Origin: Corythucha ciliata
Taxonomy: Eukaryota > Arthropoda > Insecta > Hemiptera > Tingidae
NCBI GenBank assembly: GCA_038030265.1
Contig: CM075937.1
Coordinates: forward strand, 26,702,198 to 26,766,197
Direction: 5' to 3'
Length of the DNA stretch: 64,000 nucleotides
Within the stretch, counting starts at the first letter, position 1. Each line of letters opens with the position of its first letter. The notes beneath the pieces are model-generated. The model did no database searches. It saw nothing but the letters and a program-made list of their open reading frames with translations, and was not told the DNA's origin. The translations under genes and the position numbers were made by a program. Below are positions 1 to 10,679 of this stretch, piece after piece.

Positions 1-12
1 TAGTTGTTAACT

Positions 13-255
13 GGAAGTAAGTGTGAGGCCTTGTTAGCACGATAACTCTCGTAGAAATTAATTTAGCGGAACGCGCTTTGGCACAAAAATCAGTAGTCAT
101 AAGGCCCCGGTCGGTATTGCATTTGGGCCAAATCGGTCAAGGTGGAGGGGGGAAAATAGGGGTTGAAATGGTAAAAAATCACTACAAATCACCAGTTGAT
201 TCCAGAAGCATTATATTCGGTATGTTGATTCCATTTTGAAATAGCCTTTGATTCC
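13..255 (+). repeat. Dispersed repeat family R1, copy 1
   Basis: This stretch is closely similar to two adjacent units at 33993-34264 and 34265-34560. Shared blocks include ttgttagcacgataactctc, gcggaacgcgctttggcaca and ggtattgcatttgggccaaa. No coding potential is seen. The window begins close to the unit start, so the repeat may extend to the left. Confidence 0.8.
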
Positions 256-740
256 CATTAAGTTCAGCTTAAACAAACCCGGCAGCAAACGGTACGAGGG
301 AGGGTCAAACATAAACGAAACAAATCATGGTCTCAACATTACTACTTCTGGGACGGCTTAGGGTATCCGTATACAAAATGAAATGCAATCTTTCCGACCG
401 CCAGCTGCCGGAGCGAAATGTTTTTCTTTTTTTTAATCATTGTAACTTAGTCAGAAGGACTACATTTAGCAACCCCGGCGTGAAGTAAATCACCCGATTG
501 TGTATTAATATTTGAATTAAAAGACGATTACTCCTCAAACGACTTCCAAGCCTCTCCTAAATAGTCGTTCCTCATCCTCGTGTAGGGCGGATCTGTGACC
601 TTTGACGTAGGGCGAGGATGGATTCCAAAACCTTTCTCGCCCTTATTTTTAGAGCTAGATTTGATGAGCCCCCATGGGTGGGGGGGGGGTCTGTCCCCGC
701 AATAGACCTGTCTATCGTTTCATGTCTATTGCCAAATATT
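256..740. other. Unassigned intergenic DNA
   Basis: No gene, long ORF or clear repeat is seen. It holds a short T-tract near 422 and a run of nine Gs near 680. Confidence 0.5.
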
Positions 741-1614
741 ACACGGGGTGGATCCGTATAAGTGTGACAAAAATTTTTGGGTAAAAATACGTTAAAAGTG
801 GATTAAAACGGTACCTTCGGAAGTGTCCTACGTCGATCCGTTCCGAAGTTATGATTTTTTGTGTGTTTAAAAAAGTAACTAATGCTTGCTTCAAAAAAAT
901 CCGCGATTTCTCGGCTTATATCGCACCAAATCCAAAACGCTGCGAATTATCGAACAATGCCTTATTATTTTGACTGTTTATGGGTTTATTATTCATGGAT
1001 GTAGTCAAATCCGGCTTGAAATTACATGAAAATCGACACCCCACACCCCTATGATCCCAAATCCTTTGAAAATCCCCGTTTTGGACCCACTTTTGGCCCA
1101 TAAAACCCCAGGGAGTTATTTGATCAAACTGATCAGATGTTAGGACCAACTAGACCCCAAATGGAGCCTATGTGCGAAAGAACGAGTTTTTTCGAGCAAT
1201 CCTAGGGCAAGATATGGCCCGGACGGCGGACGGACATTTTTTTTTTTTTTCAGATTTGGATTCTACGCACTTTGAAACGTAAAACTAGAAATTTTGAGGG
1301 GGGGGGGTCAAAAAAATTTTTTGCGATACGATTACAAAGACTTATTATTGAGAAATAATAAGTCAAAAGTGATGGCATTTTCAGAAACTACGGAACATTT
1401 CATTCAGGATAGAGGCCATTTTATTGCTTGAAATAATCGTCAACACCCAGAAATCTGGAATATACACAAATTGGAAAATACACAATACACAAAAAAAAAT
1501 CATAACTTCGGAACGGATCGACGTAGGACACTTCCGAAGGTACCATTTTACTTCACTTTTAACGCAGTTTCACCCAAAACGTTTTGTCACACTTATTCGG
1601 ATCCACCCTGTATT
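741..1614. mobile_element. Long-TIR MITE (family LT1)
   Basis: The ends are inverted repeats of about 125 bp: 745-870 is mirrored by 1487-1614, sharing tcataacttcggaacggatc and cgacgtaggacacttccgaa. The termini read ACA(CG)GGGTGGATCC. The interior has no convincing ORF. Parts of the interior (aggatagaggc, then attgctt) recur in the element at 19437-20545, so the two belong to one family. The target duplication is not clear. The CAGGGTG-type terminus is common in arthropod mariner-like MITEs, but superfamily assignment is inference. Confidence 0.75.
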
Positions 1615-2015
1615 TCAATGGTATAATTTCTGCATCATAATATTCCTTTTTTTATTTAGGTGGATGCAAGCATGTGGTAGCATTTTTGTTTTGGTTACAC
1701 CGGAGGAGCGAAGAGCCGTCTCCCACGGAAATCACTTCATACTGGAAGAAGAGCAAACTTGCTTCCGTCGGATCTAAAAAATTTCTCTCATTAAAAAGCA
1801 TTTGTGGAGAGAAATATGTCGAACATGCGCCTTCCTCTTCTTCGTTTTTGAGTTTGGCGAGAAAAAAAGTGGGGCAGAGCTCGATGTTGTGGTCAATGCA
1901 CCAAGAAGACCATTTTTACACAATTTTTCTCCAACAAATAATGTTGGAATATGCGAAAATGTCGGTATCATCATCAGCAAACTGCACGGGATTCTTATGC
2001 TTTGCAGCTACAAGC

Positions 2016-2572
2016 ATGAGCCCTGAAATGTGCAAAGAAGCGGAAATTTACACGCGAGACCAAAGTGACAGCAAACTTTGGTTTGAAATACGGTACGGCC
2101 GGATCACAGCTTCCATTATTCACGAGGCGGCTCGCTGTAAAACAGATGAGGGGTCGCTGGTAAATAAAATTTTAGGTGCGTCGACATTCACGACGCCAGC
2201 GATGTCGAGAGGAAAGCTTTTGGAAGGGGATATAGTAAGCGAAGTCTCAAGAAAATATAATGTCCCGTTGCTTCTCCCAACGCGATTGGACCCGATTTCG
2301 TCGTCGAAATTAAGTGTCCTTCCAAAAAAAAAACTTTTTCGGACTACCTATCGGAAACGGGCGCAGTCCGACCAAAATACTTAGCACAAATTTCACTTCA
2401 AATGCATTTTTGTAAATTCAAAAAGGGATTATTTGTCGTAGCTGACCCCGAATTTGAAAAAAATAGAAAAAATACGTGTGTATGGGTTAAGAAAGAAGAC
2501 TCGTTAGTTTTAAGTTTGATTCAGAAAAGCCAAATGTTCTGGGAGACGTATGTTTACAAACACATTATATAA
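2016..2572 (+). pseudogene. YqaJ-type exonuclease domain, broken
   Basis: The reading frame from the ATG at 2016 encodes TRDQSDSKLWFEIRYGRITAS and later SRGKLLEGDIVSEV, the first half of the YqaJ/lambda-exonuclease-like fold of the PD-(D/E)XK nucleases. The conserved E-x-K block (VVEIKCPS) lies near 2300 but in another frame. That second frame then runs to a TAA at 2570-2572 with FWETYV near the end, typical of the C-terminus of these proteins. A small deletion or frameshift near 2290 therefore separates the halves and appears to remove the usual SPDG segment. Such proteins are widespread in arthropod genomes, often beside THAP domains or mobile DNA. The upstream 5' part (1674-2015) is open but not recognisable. 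It is inactive as read. Confidence 0.7.
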
Positions 2573-2907
2573 AAAAGAATACCATAACGTTCTATAAGAA
2601 ATCTAGTGTACCTACATATTTATAAAATCAGTCAAGTGCCATCACTCAACTACATCAGTCAAAGTGCTGTGTGTAGTTATATAACTTTCTTTTACAAATC
2701 TGTTGTGGCATTAGCTGTACACTGGAGTAGATTTAAATTGCACATATTACTATCTGTATTTTTTATTGAAGTTATTTCCACTTGTGTTTTAGGATTATTT
2801 GATTTCTTAAATAGAGACTTAACGTACCGGATTTGACTTGAATTTTATTTAATTTGACACTTACTTTTAGGTATTTACAATATTGTATTTAAATTTATAT
2901 TTGTACC
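2573..2907. other. AT-rich spacer before the viral insertion
   Basis: AT-rich with no recognisable domain. The left junction of the L insertion should lie here, just upstream of the ATG at 2908. No flanking duplication or poly(A) is evident. Confidence 0.4.
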
Positions 2908-3378
2908 ATGTTTGAATCACAGAAAAAGGTGTTAATTAATAACCCTTCTTACCTCGCGGCTGATCGAAAGTTTGATACAGCATTAAGAAAATCAACTGTT
3001 AACCAATTGGAACAGCTTTGGAACCAACCGGATTTTGACAAAACTAAAACGAGTCAGTCGGCTCTGTTTTATAACCTCCTCGAGAAAACACAGCCAGGTC
3101 GAGCGAGTGAAATTTCACGAATCAAAAATATCAATATTTGGACACGTATGTTACGAGACATGGTCTATTTCTCAGGTCCACCTACAAGCGTAACTAGAAA
3201 GGAAGTTACAGAAATGTTAGACATAACAAAGCGAATTACGAGTCTTCAGATTAACAACATGTGTAAACAAACGACAGCTCAGGATCTTAAAGATATTCCG
3301 GCTTGGTCTGAAAACCTTGATCAAATCCCACCACAAATCTATCATGTATACGCATGGGCAAAAGAGATTTCAGGATGA
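2908..3378 (+). pseudogene. Endogenous viral L protein, N-terminal part
   Basis: A 156-codon open frame ends at a TGA (3376-3378), and the same frame resumes immediately downstream at 3388. It is placed as the start of an L (RNA-dependent RNA polymerase) gene because motif C of the polymerase follows about 700 codons later, roughly where it sits in mononegaviral L proteins. No domain can be named in this piece alone. The copy lies in host DNA among transposons, so it is read as an old integrated viral sequence rather than a virus contig. Confidence 0.6.
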
Positions 3379-3387
3379 ATTGACAAA

Positions 3388-4968
3388 ATGGGTTCTTATT
3401 TACCAGATAATGAAACAAAGGAATTGGGTTTTAAGTATCCTCCCAAGGCGGGTCGATGGGAAAGCACCGTAAATAAGAGACATTTTCTCGCCATATGGAC
3501 ACGAACCTATTGCTACATTAAATATGGAGATTATTCAACAATAGTACCTACTCCATATTTGACAATGATCCACAACAAGACATGTGATTTACTAGGCACT
3601 CTTCTCTACACGCTATTTGCTTCAGGACAGATATATGAGATACAAGCCTATGAAAATCTCTGTGAATTTATTATGTCAGTATGTAACATGGACCTCCAGG
3701 CAAAATGTTTGTTTCCGATTGTTAAAGTCTTAGAAGGTGTGTGTGTGGGAATTACGCTTAATCAACTGGAAGGTGTCCACAATCGCACTATGCTAGGTGA
3801 GATTTGTTTCTCGTTAGAAAGTGACACCCAGATTGACATTACACAATTTACATGGTATCAACTCTTGTGCTGCTCATCAATCCCGTTTAGACATGAGCTT
3901 GCATGTCTGTCAAAAATATTTGGCCATCCGTTTGTTGACATGAAAGAAGGGTCTTTAAGGCTAAAAATGAACACCACTGAAGAACTTGAAGTCTCGCAAG
4001 CTCTAGTTTTAGAGTCAATCGCAGCATGTAAACGAAGCTTTATCAAGTCTTATATTTTCAAAAATCGGAAATGGCCACCGGTAGTTGAAAATACACTAAA
4101 CGAGCGAATGCGAAAGGCTTACAACAACCACGAAGACGCCGACTCGGCTAGACTATGTAGAGAGTTCAATGGCGAGGCAACATTAGAGGATTATTCTCCA
4201 ATAGAACTTAAACCCTGCCTTGAGTTCAACAGATTAGAGAACTACATCCCTTATCTGAAAGACAAGACTATATCAGTTTTACGATCTGATGTTTTCCAAA
4301 AATACATTCGACCTCAAGAACAACCTTCTGCTGAGAAACCTCCCTATGACAAAAATTATTGGAAAAAGACCCGCCTCCTTCTTTACTATCTCACAAGTAC
4401 TGCAGACAAAGTCGATGGTACTGACTATATCAACTGGTGGATGGCAAAACAAGACAACTTTGATGAAGTTCTTAATTACTTAGTCATTAGGATCGTTCCG
4501 AAAGAGAAAGAATTAAAGGAAATTTATCGAGGTTTTGGATGCAAAAGTTACTTCGATCGTCTCAGATCTATCATGCAGCTAGTTAATGCTGGGAATTACC
4601 ATGATAATTACTGTAACGAACAAAGTATGACCATGTCGGAGGAACAGATTTATCGGAAAATAATGTCGTTTAGGAAAATTAGCCATGCCTATAACTTCCA
4701 CACACCAGTTTACTTAGTTATCGACGCAAGTGCGTGGAATAATCGATTTAGTCCTGAAACTGTTGATCCTGTGTTAGCCGAAACATTGGATAAGTTGTAC
4801 GGCAATCATTATTTCGAGAAAACACAGAAGTCCTACACTCAAACACTCCTATATGCTCCTGATGTCCTCGAGTTCCAATGGTGGGACGGTCAACAAGGAG
4901 GGATTGAGGGATTAAATCAATACGACTGGGATATTGTATACCTTGCAAAGTTCATACATCGTTGTTGA
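3388..4968 (+). pseudogene. Endogenous viral L protein, polymerase palm (motifs A and B)
   Basis: A 526-codon frame continuous with the preceding piece except for one stop codon. It shows the mononegaviral/jingchuviral polymerase landmarks in order: a basic pre-A block (IVPKEKELKEIYRGFG, near 4490-4540), motif A (DASAWNNRF, near 4722), and motif B (GGIEGLNQYDWD, near 4900-4930). The frame is lost around 4950-4968 by a single frameshift, and coding continues in the next frame. The encoded role in the virus is genome transcription and replication in the cytoplasm. Here it is non-functional. The family within Haploviricotina cannot be fixed by eye; a chuvirus-like or related lineage is a guess. 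Confidence 0.8.
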
Positions 4969-6818
4969 AAATTGGCCATCCGTATTTTCTCTTTTGCAAG
5001 GGTGATGATCTTCGAGCCGTGGTGATGATACCTAATGAACGGCTGAGACATACAACAATTGAGCAAATCCGTAAATCAATAGTCATTGAGGTTGAGAAAA
5101 CTCTGAAATCGTTTGGGCACAAGATAAATATTTCCGAGAGTTACGCATCTATGACTTACTTCGCATTCAGTAAACTAGCATCAATCGGGATGATAGAAAT
5201 GCCGCAAACTTTGAGGAAAATTCAGAAAGTACATGGCTACAGCAATGCCACACTTACTGTTCTGGACGATTATATTGCTAGCGCCTTTTCTAATGCGCAT
5301 GGAGCCTGTAAAGTGTCAGGAAGCTTTGTCCCGCCATATATGGTCGGAGTGTTTTGGTCATTATTTCATATGAACCGGCATGCGATGTACAAAAAGCTTT
5401 CTGAATCGCAGAAGGCTGCTTTTCTGCTAGTACCCAGTTTGTTAGGCGGCGCGCCGGTCATTTACTTGCACAATATGTCAGTCCGATGTGAATCAGATCT
5501 TCTTTCCCCGTTCTTTGATATCCTCAGATATTCTCGGTTTCATGACTTTGAAATTGTTGAATGTATTTCGGAATTTCTTAAATTCGAGATCATTGAAGAC
5601 CCATCAGCAATCTCAGGCTTGGGTTCGGATGCTTACTCATTGCCCATATTGAAACCAGTCAATGCTTTATCCCTTCTCTGAAGGAAAGTCGCGTTATCTC
5701 TTCGTCGAATTATCAAAAATGAAGATATCCTCGAAATCCTTGATTCTATCGACAATGACTCCTTAGAACAATTAAATCTCCTATTTTCAACAACTAATGT
5801 TTTTAATAGTAGATTAATGGGGGTTATTTATGATGCATCTCCCACGGGATTCTTGTCTCGATTTGTCAGAAAATTTGAAACAGGTCGGAGCATACAGGAG
5901 CTTCTACTTCGAGCGTAAGGGAAAAGAACATCTGACAAGATATTTCTTTCAATAATGAGGGCTGATGACAAGCTCAATAGTTATCGCATTAATCGTTTAC
6001 TACACAAGTGCTATTCAATAGATTGGTATCAAATGGTCGCACATATTGAATGCCCTGCTGAACAAGCAGATACACTGCGTGCGATGACATGGAGGAAACC
6101 CGTCGAAAGTGTGACAATGCCACCAATGCAGCACCAGTTACACATCTGTGATTTGGTAGTAGCTCAACAAGATGACCATTTTGCAGTTAATTTTGCTACA
6201 ATGACACTCCTTCCAGAAAAAGAGACTCTAAAGAATCCTCGACTGCCATTGTTTACTGCTGGCGATAACATAAATCCATTTATTGGACATAAGACAAAGA
6301 CAGGAATAGTAAATCACACGTTACGAATGTCAGAAACGAATGAATTGCTAGTAACTGTTAAGAACCTATTGGATCTGATCCCATGGGCTAGATTAATCTT
6401 TAAACATACGGACTTAACAAAGGATCCACCTGAATACCAAGAAATTATAGGTAATCTGGATCTTGTAATCCAGAAATTGCTGTCATGTTAACTCAGCGTT
6501 AACCCAAAACTTCTAGCACCATTCAGAGCCGAAAGGAAAAGTGGTACAATAATGCACCATGTTAGATCATCAACTTATCGTGAAGCAATTGTACCGAATA
6601 TTCTCGTTAACAATTATACTGAATATATATTTACTAGTGATACACACGTAACATTTAGAAGCTCACAATCCCATTTTAAGTTTAACTTTTTACAAGCTTT
6701 ATGCTACGGAGCTAGTATTTTTAATTTAAGAAAGACTTATTATCCCCCCATGGGCCACCATTTTGTGGCGGGTTCTTTAAGAAAATTCGGACTATTTTTT
6801 GAACGTGTGAATAATTAA
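4962..6818 (+). pseudogene. Endogenous viral L protein, motif C through capping region
   Basis: This frame overlaps the previous one by a few bases and carries the L reading to about 6818 with in-frame stops at 5679-5681, 5916-5918 and 6489-6491. Motif C is at about 4995-5015 and reads GDD followed by LRA, where most mononegaviral L proteins have GDN. The following segments look like thumb and connector. The last part (HVRSSTYREA, then NFLQALCYG) resembles the start of the PRNTase capping region, but this is less certain. The methyltransferase end of L is absent, so the insertion is truncated at its 3' side. Few lesions over 3.9 kb suggest moderate age. Confidence 0.75.
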
Positions 6819-7898
6819 TTATTGAACGAGTAACAATTTAAACAAAAACCAATACGTTAAACTTATCTTTAAGTTTTTTATGAGTAAGTAAGTTCTGAGA
6901 TGCGCACCCTTACACGTTTAGAAATATCTACCTCACGAATTTAACAAAGTCCCGATTCCAAAGCGATGGTCGAATTCGGAGGCAACGGTTGACGCGCAGG
7001 AAGAGGTAAACGATCACTCGTGATGAAGAATTTTTGAAGAGGACGGAACCAGACAAGAGACAAACAAAAAAAGGGAGACCTGCAATAAATGTCGTTTTAC
7101 AAATGCCGGCCTCGTCATCGAGATTTCCGTTCGGAGCTTACTTTGAAGTCTCCCTTTTGCAATAACGAAGAATCTTCTGCTCGGCGCACGATACTTCCCT
7201 CGTGGGCCCGTGGTGATGAGAGGTTAGCCCTTTTTTATTTAAAGAGTTCTTGTAATCTTCGTTATAGTGATGGGCCCGTTTTTCTTTACCTTGCTGAGCA
7301 GTCCGTCGAACTTCACGGGAACCCAGGAAGCCACAATGGGTTGCACACGAAGATGCCTTTTCTCAGACCTCCTGGCCGACGTCCTTCCTCCTTAGACGCT
7401 CCTCGCTCGACTCCTTTGTTCTAATGGCGACGACCACCTCCACATTTACGACTTCGACCGCCGAAATTTTGGCTCCAGAAATGGAATATGCGGGAAGACC
7501 CGGCGCGGTGACAGGTAAGTTTATCGCTCCACTACCACGGTTATCACTATTGTTTACATTTTCCGTTGATTGTACGTATTTTTGTTATTCATTAATTATT
7601 TTTCTTATGTTTTTTTGTTTTTAGTTAACAACTACAATTAACACGACAGGGGGACGAACAACGTTCCGTTAAACGACAGGTGACTGCCTCGACGATACAA
7701 GGTATGACAGCTACATCGAACTCAACAGAGGGACGAACAGTATTTGGTTACGACGATGGGATTTTTACATTATTTAAGTCTCACTAATAATTTTAAATAA
7801 AGTTCTGAATTTTTATGTGAATTTTTTATGTACTCCATTTGTGGTACGCCACAACTGCCCTCCCCAACGTTTTTTTTTTTTTTTTGAACGTGAAGGAT
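6819..7898. other. Unassigned region with possible transcript-like signals
   Basis: Open frames at 7089-7424 and 7424-7624 do not resemble known proteins. A GT donor-like site (acaggtaagttt) is near 7512 and an AATAAA is at 7796-7801. These could be chance or remains of an LTR element, given the Gypsy relic that follows. A 19-base T-run lies at 7870-7885. Confidence 0.3.
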
Positions 7899-8036
7899 TT
7901 ATTCGTGGTAGGGTTTCATGAGGGTACCGTGGAAGATCATGATTCGTTTTTTTGTACGGTCTTTGATGAGGTACGTGTTGACGCCAATCTTTTTCTCGAT
8001 TATGTGTGGTCCGCTGTAAAGGGGTGTTAGTTTTGC
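7899..8036 (-). pseudogene. Gypsy-type Pol C-terminal relic
   Basis: The minus strand reads KLTPLYSGPHII, then YLIKD and HGTLMKPYHE before a stop at 7899-7901. This matches the C-terminal integrase SH3-like end of Ty3/Gypsy polyproteins (a GP-h-h core ending in LKPY). Only about 45 residues remain. Further upstream coding (8040-8180 on the minus strand) is not readable with confidence. Confidence 0.6.
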
Positions 8037-9700
8037 ATTTTTTTTTGTCAATTTATTACTTTGTTGATACTTGTGAAGATGTTCATAACAACAATGCGTA
8101 GTTTATTTTCAGGTCTTATTAGTTCCAATCCACCAACAGCAACATATCCAATCGTCATCGAAATTGCATGGATAAAACACTACAGGAAATTTCCCTTGAA
8201 AACGCTAAAAAAGCTTAAATGCCCCCTCCCCTCTGTTTCCCACTCACGTAGGGCGGGAGTCTGTCGGTTGGCGTTATTTCCGAAAATTTCAGTAACAATC
8301 GTGAGTGGGGCTAACCATCTCGACGTCTGATTTAAGAAAGAGTAATTTATAAGCTTAAAATTTTCAGAGTGCCCATCAAGCATATTATTCGCGGTTTCGG
8401 CGCATGAGAAATAATGGAATACGTCTCAAACTATGAAATTGCCGTTTATTATGGAAAATCTCGATTGCATTTTAAGAAAATGACATGGGCTCATCAAAGG
8501 AGGGCGAGTTCCACGTAACTTGACGGGCTAATGTAATGCTTTAATTAACGTTTTTTCCGAGTAACATCTATGCGATTCTCCCAAGACCAACACGACCATC
8601 GTTTGACGAATAACGCGTGAAATTCAACGAGAATAATGCAATTCAACCTGCGCTGCGTAATGTAAAGAAGACCATGAATATATCGAGACAGAAAAAAATG
8701 AGTAAAGAAAGAAAATCTAGAAGGGACAGAAACAGGGTGAAGTCGAATAACAGTGGTTAAACCCTAATTGTTCAACTCAATTTTAGCTCTACTCAGCTAC
8801 GAGTGACACGAAACACATTGACGTTCGAACTCACTTTTTGGAAGATGCTTTGCAAGAAATTTATTCAAGATTAAATTCGTTTTATCCATCGATAATGTCA
8901 TGTACATTCCAATGAAGTCTCTTGTCGGGAAGCAAATGAATTTTGTCGGTATATCGGGGTGAACTGCGATTCTGCGAGCTGAAGTTCACTTCGAAATGGA
9001 GTAATAAAATAGTTTTTGTTCAATTATTGGGTACCTAATCGGTAAAGAAATTGTCCTCTTGGTGCTCACAATAAGTAGTAATCTCGTAAACATTTTTTTC
9101 TAGCGTTTAATTTCATCACTTTGAACTACATGTTAGATTTCCGCTTTTACTAGAAACCAATAATGGCAAGTTCAATCTTTTAATCGCGACAAGAATAATC
9201 AAAAAACAAATATAAATAATCACAACAGAGTCAGTCATGTGAAAACATAGTCGGGTAAGAAAAATAAAACTTTACTTAGCTTCTGACTAAATCTTAGCAT
9301 TCATCATCTACTGAAAAAGCTTATTCCGGTACGTAGACGAACATTGGCTTCAGATCTTGTGAGCTACTATGCGCGTGATACTGAAACCAGTGCAGCAGTC
9401 ACCTCGGATCACTTGACGCAAATACTCTTCACTCAGTTAGAGAACCTTTAAAACACAGGTACTGCAACACGGATTTCAGCGCCATATTTGGTCCCTCAGT
9501 CGTTAGGGTAAACACAATATCATGAATGAAAAAATTGTCATCTAGCAGCAAACAAACGCGGAATGCGGTCGAAATAAATAAAAATATCCTACTTGTCAAT
9601 GATATCAGGTGACAATTATAATCATATGAGGCCAAGTATGGCGCCGATTTTCGTGTTGCAGTACTCGGGTTTTATAGTGCCTTAACTCAGTACGAGAGTT
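8037..9700. other. Unassigned intergenic DNA
   Basis: No recognisable gene or repeat is seen. Short ORFs on both strands look random. The right part (about 9640-9702) leads directly into the nucleocapsid-like insertion. Confidence 0.4.
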
Positions 9701-9702
9701 AA

Positions 9703-10453
9703 TTTAAGGAGTTCTTCGAATATCAAGGGTTCGATGCAAATGATTAAGAATTCTGCGTCCAAAACAAAGGATGTGGACTTAGTCATTGGTGACGTTTCAA
9801 TGAAGATTGGCAAGTCTTCAACAATTCAGCAGGACATCAATATTATTTGTACTATTTTTGTCCAATGGGGAGAGGGTCAAGTTGGAGAGCAAGAAGGAAT
9901 CCCAAGATGTCTTGCAGATACACTTGTTAACAAGTATGGGATTAAGATGAAGCTCAATGCACCAGGCACTCCTCTGAAACCAGACGTGGTGACCCCTGCT
10001 AGGGTAGCTGCATGCTTCCCGAATAGAGTGGTGAATCTATTCTACAATGACATTGGGAAGACTATGTACAGCCTGAAGGACATAAAACTGCCCTTGACTG
10101 TTTCAAAGTCGATGTTGTGCTCAATGATGCCGGCATGCTTTCCCTATACATGGATAATTGAGCATCCTAATTTGCATTACCTTATGCTTAAGGGTCACTA
10201 TCTTATGGATAGGGTAGTTCATCCGCTAGCCACTCCAGATGTGGAAAAAATGGTTGACTATTACATAGCCAGCCTTAAGTCAGGCCTCCTTACAGAGAAG
10301 GCTCGGCTAAGTACATGCATTAGCTTTGGGCTGGGGACTGAGACACAAGCAATTCAGTTGCTGAAGACAGCTGCTGATAAGTGCAAGTCTGATCTTGAGT
10401 CAGTGTGCACTAAAGATGTGTCTGGGGCTGTCGAGGGAAAACTCTCGTGGTGA
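9703..10453 (+). pseudogene. Endogenous nucleocapsid-like gene (tenui-/phlebovirus type)
   Basis: A 239-codon frame starts at ATG 9734 and ends with TGA at 10453. It contains TPARVAACFPNRVVNLFY and, downstream, MMPACFPYTWIIEHP, the pattern of the Tenui_N nucleocapsid fold of phenuiviruses, which encapsidates the viral RNA. Just upstream, in another frame (9703-9744), the DNA reads EFFEYQGFDAND, a hallmark of the N-terminal part of these proteins. The true N-terminus is therefore separated by a frameshift near 9740. The rest of the frame is uninterrupted over about 700 bases, notable for an integrated viral gene. The 3' flank to about 10650 has no recognised gene, then an antisense Copia fragment begins. 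The fold family is fairly likely; the genus is unknown. Confidence 0.65.
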
Positions 10454-10679
10454 AAATCGAGAGATTGTCTCAGTAAGAAGTGTTTCATCTCACTTCTTGT
10501 GTAAATAGGGTGGTCTTCCATCTGCCTAGGTTTATGTAGAAAACGTTGAAATTTTCTTTGGTGACTACCACCATGGGATTGTACAATTCAACTTTCTTAA
10601 GGTAAATGGGTAATTTTCTGATTGGTGAAGGGTTTATAGATATTATAAGTTGGTTATTAGCATTTTGTAAGACTGGTTG

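Noticed and set aside
7089..7624. Two abutting plus-strand ORFs with a splice-donor-like end
   Set aside because: No similarity to any known protein and no second exon found.
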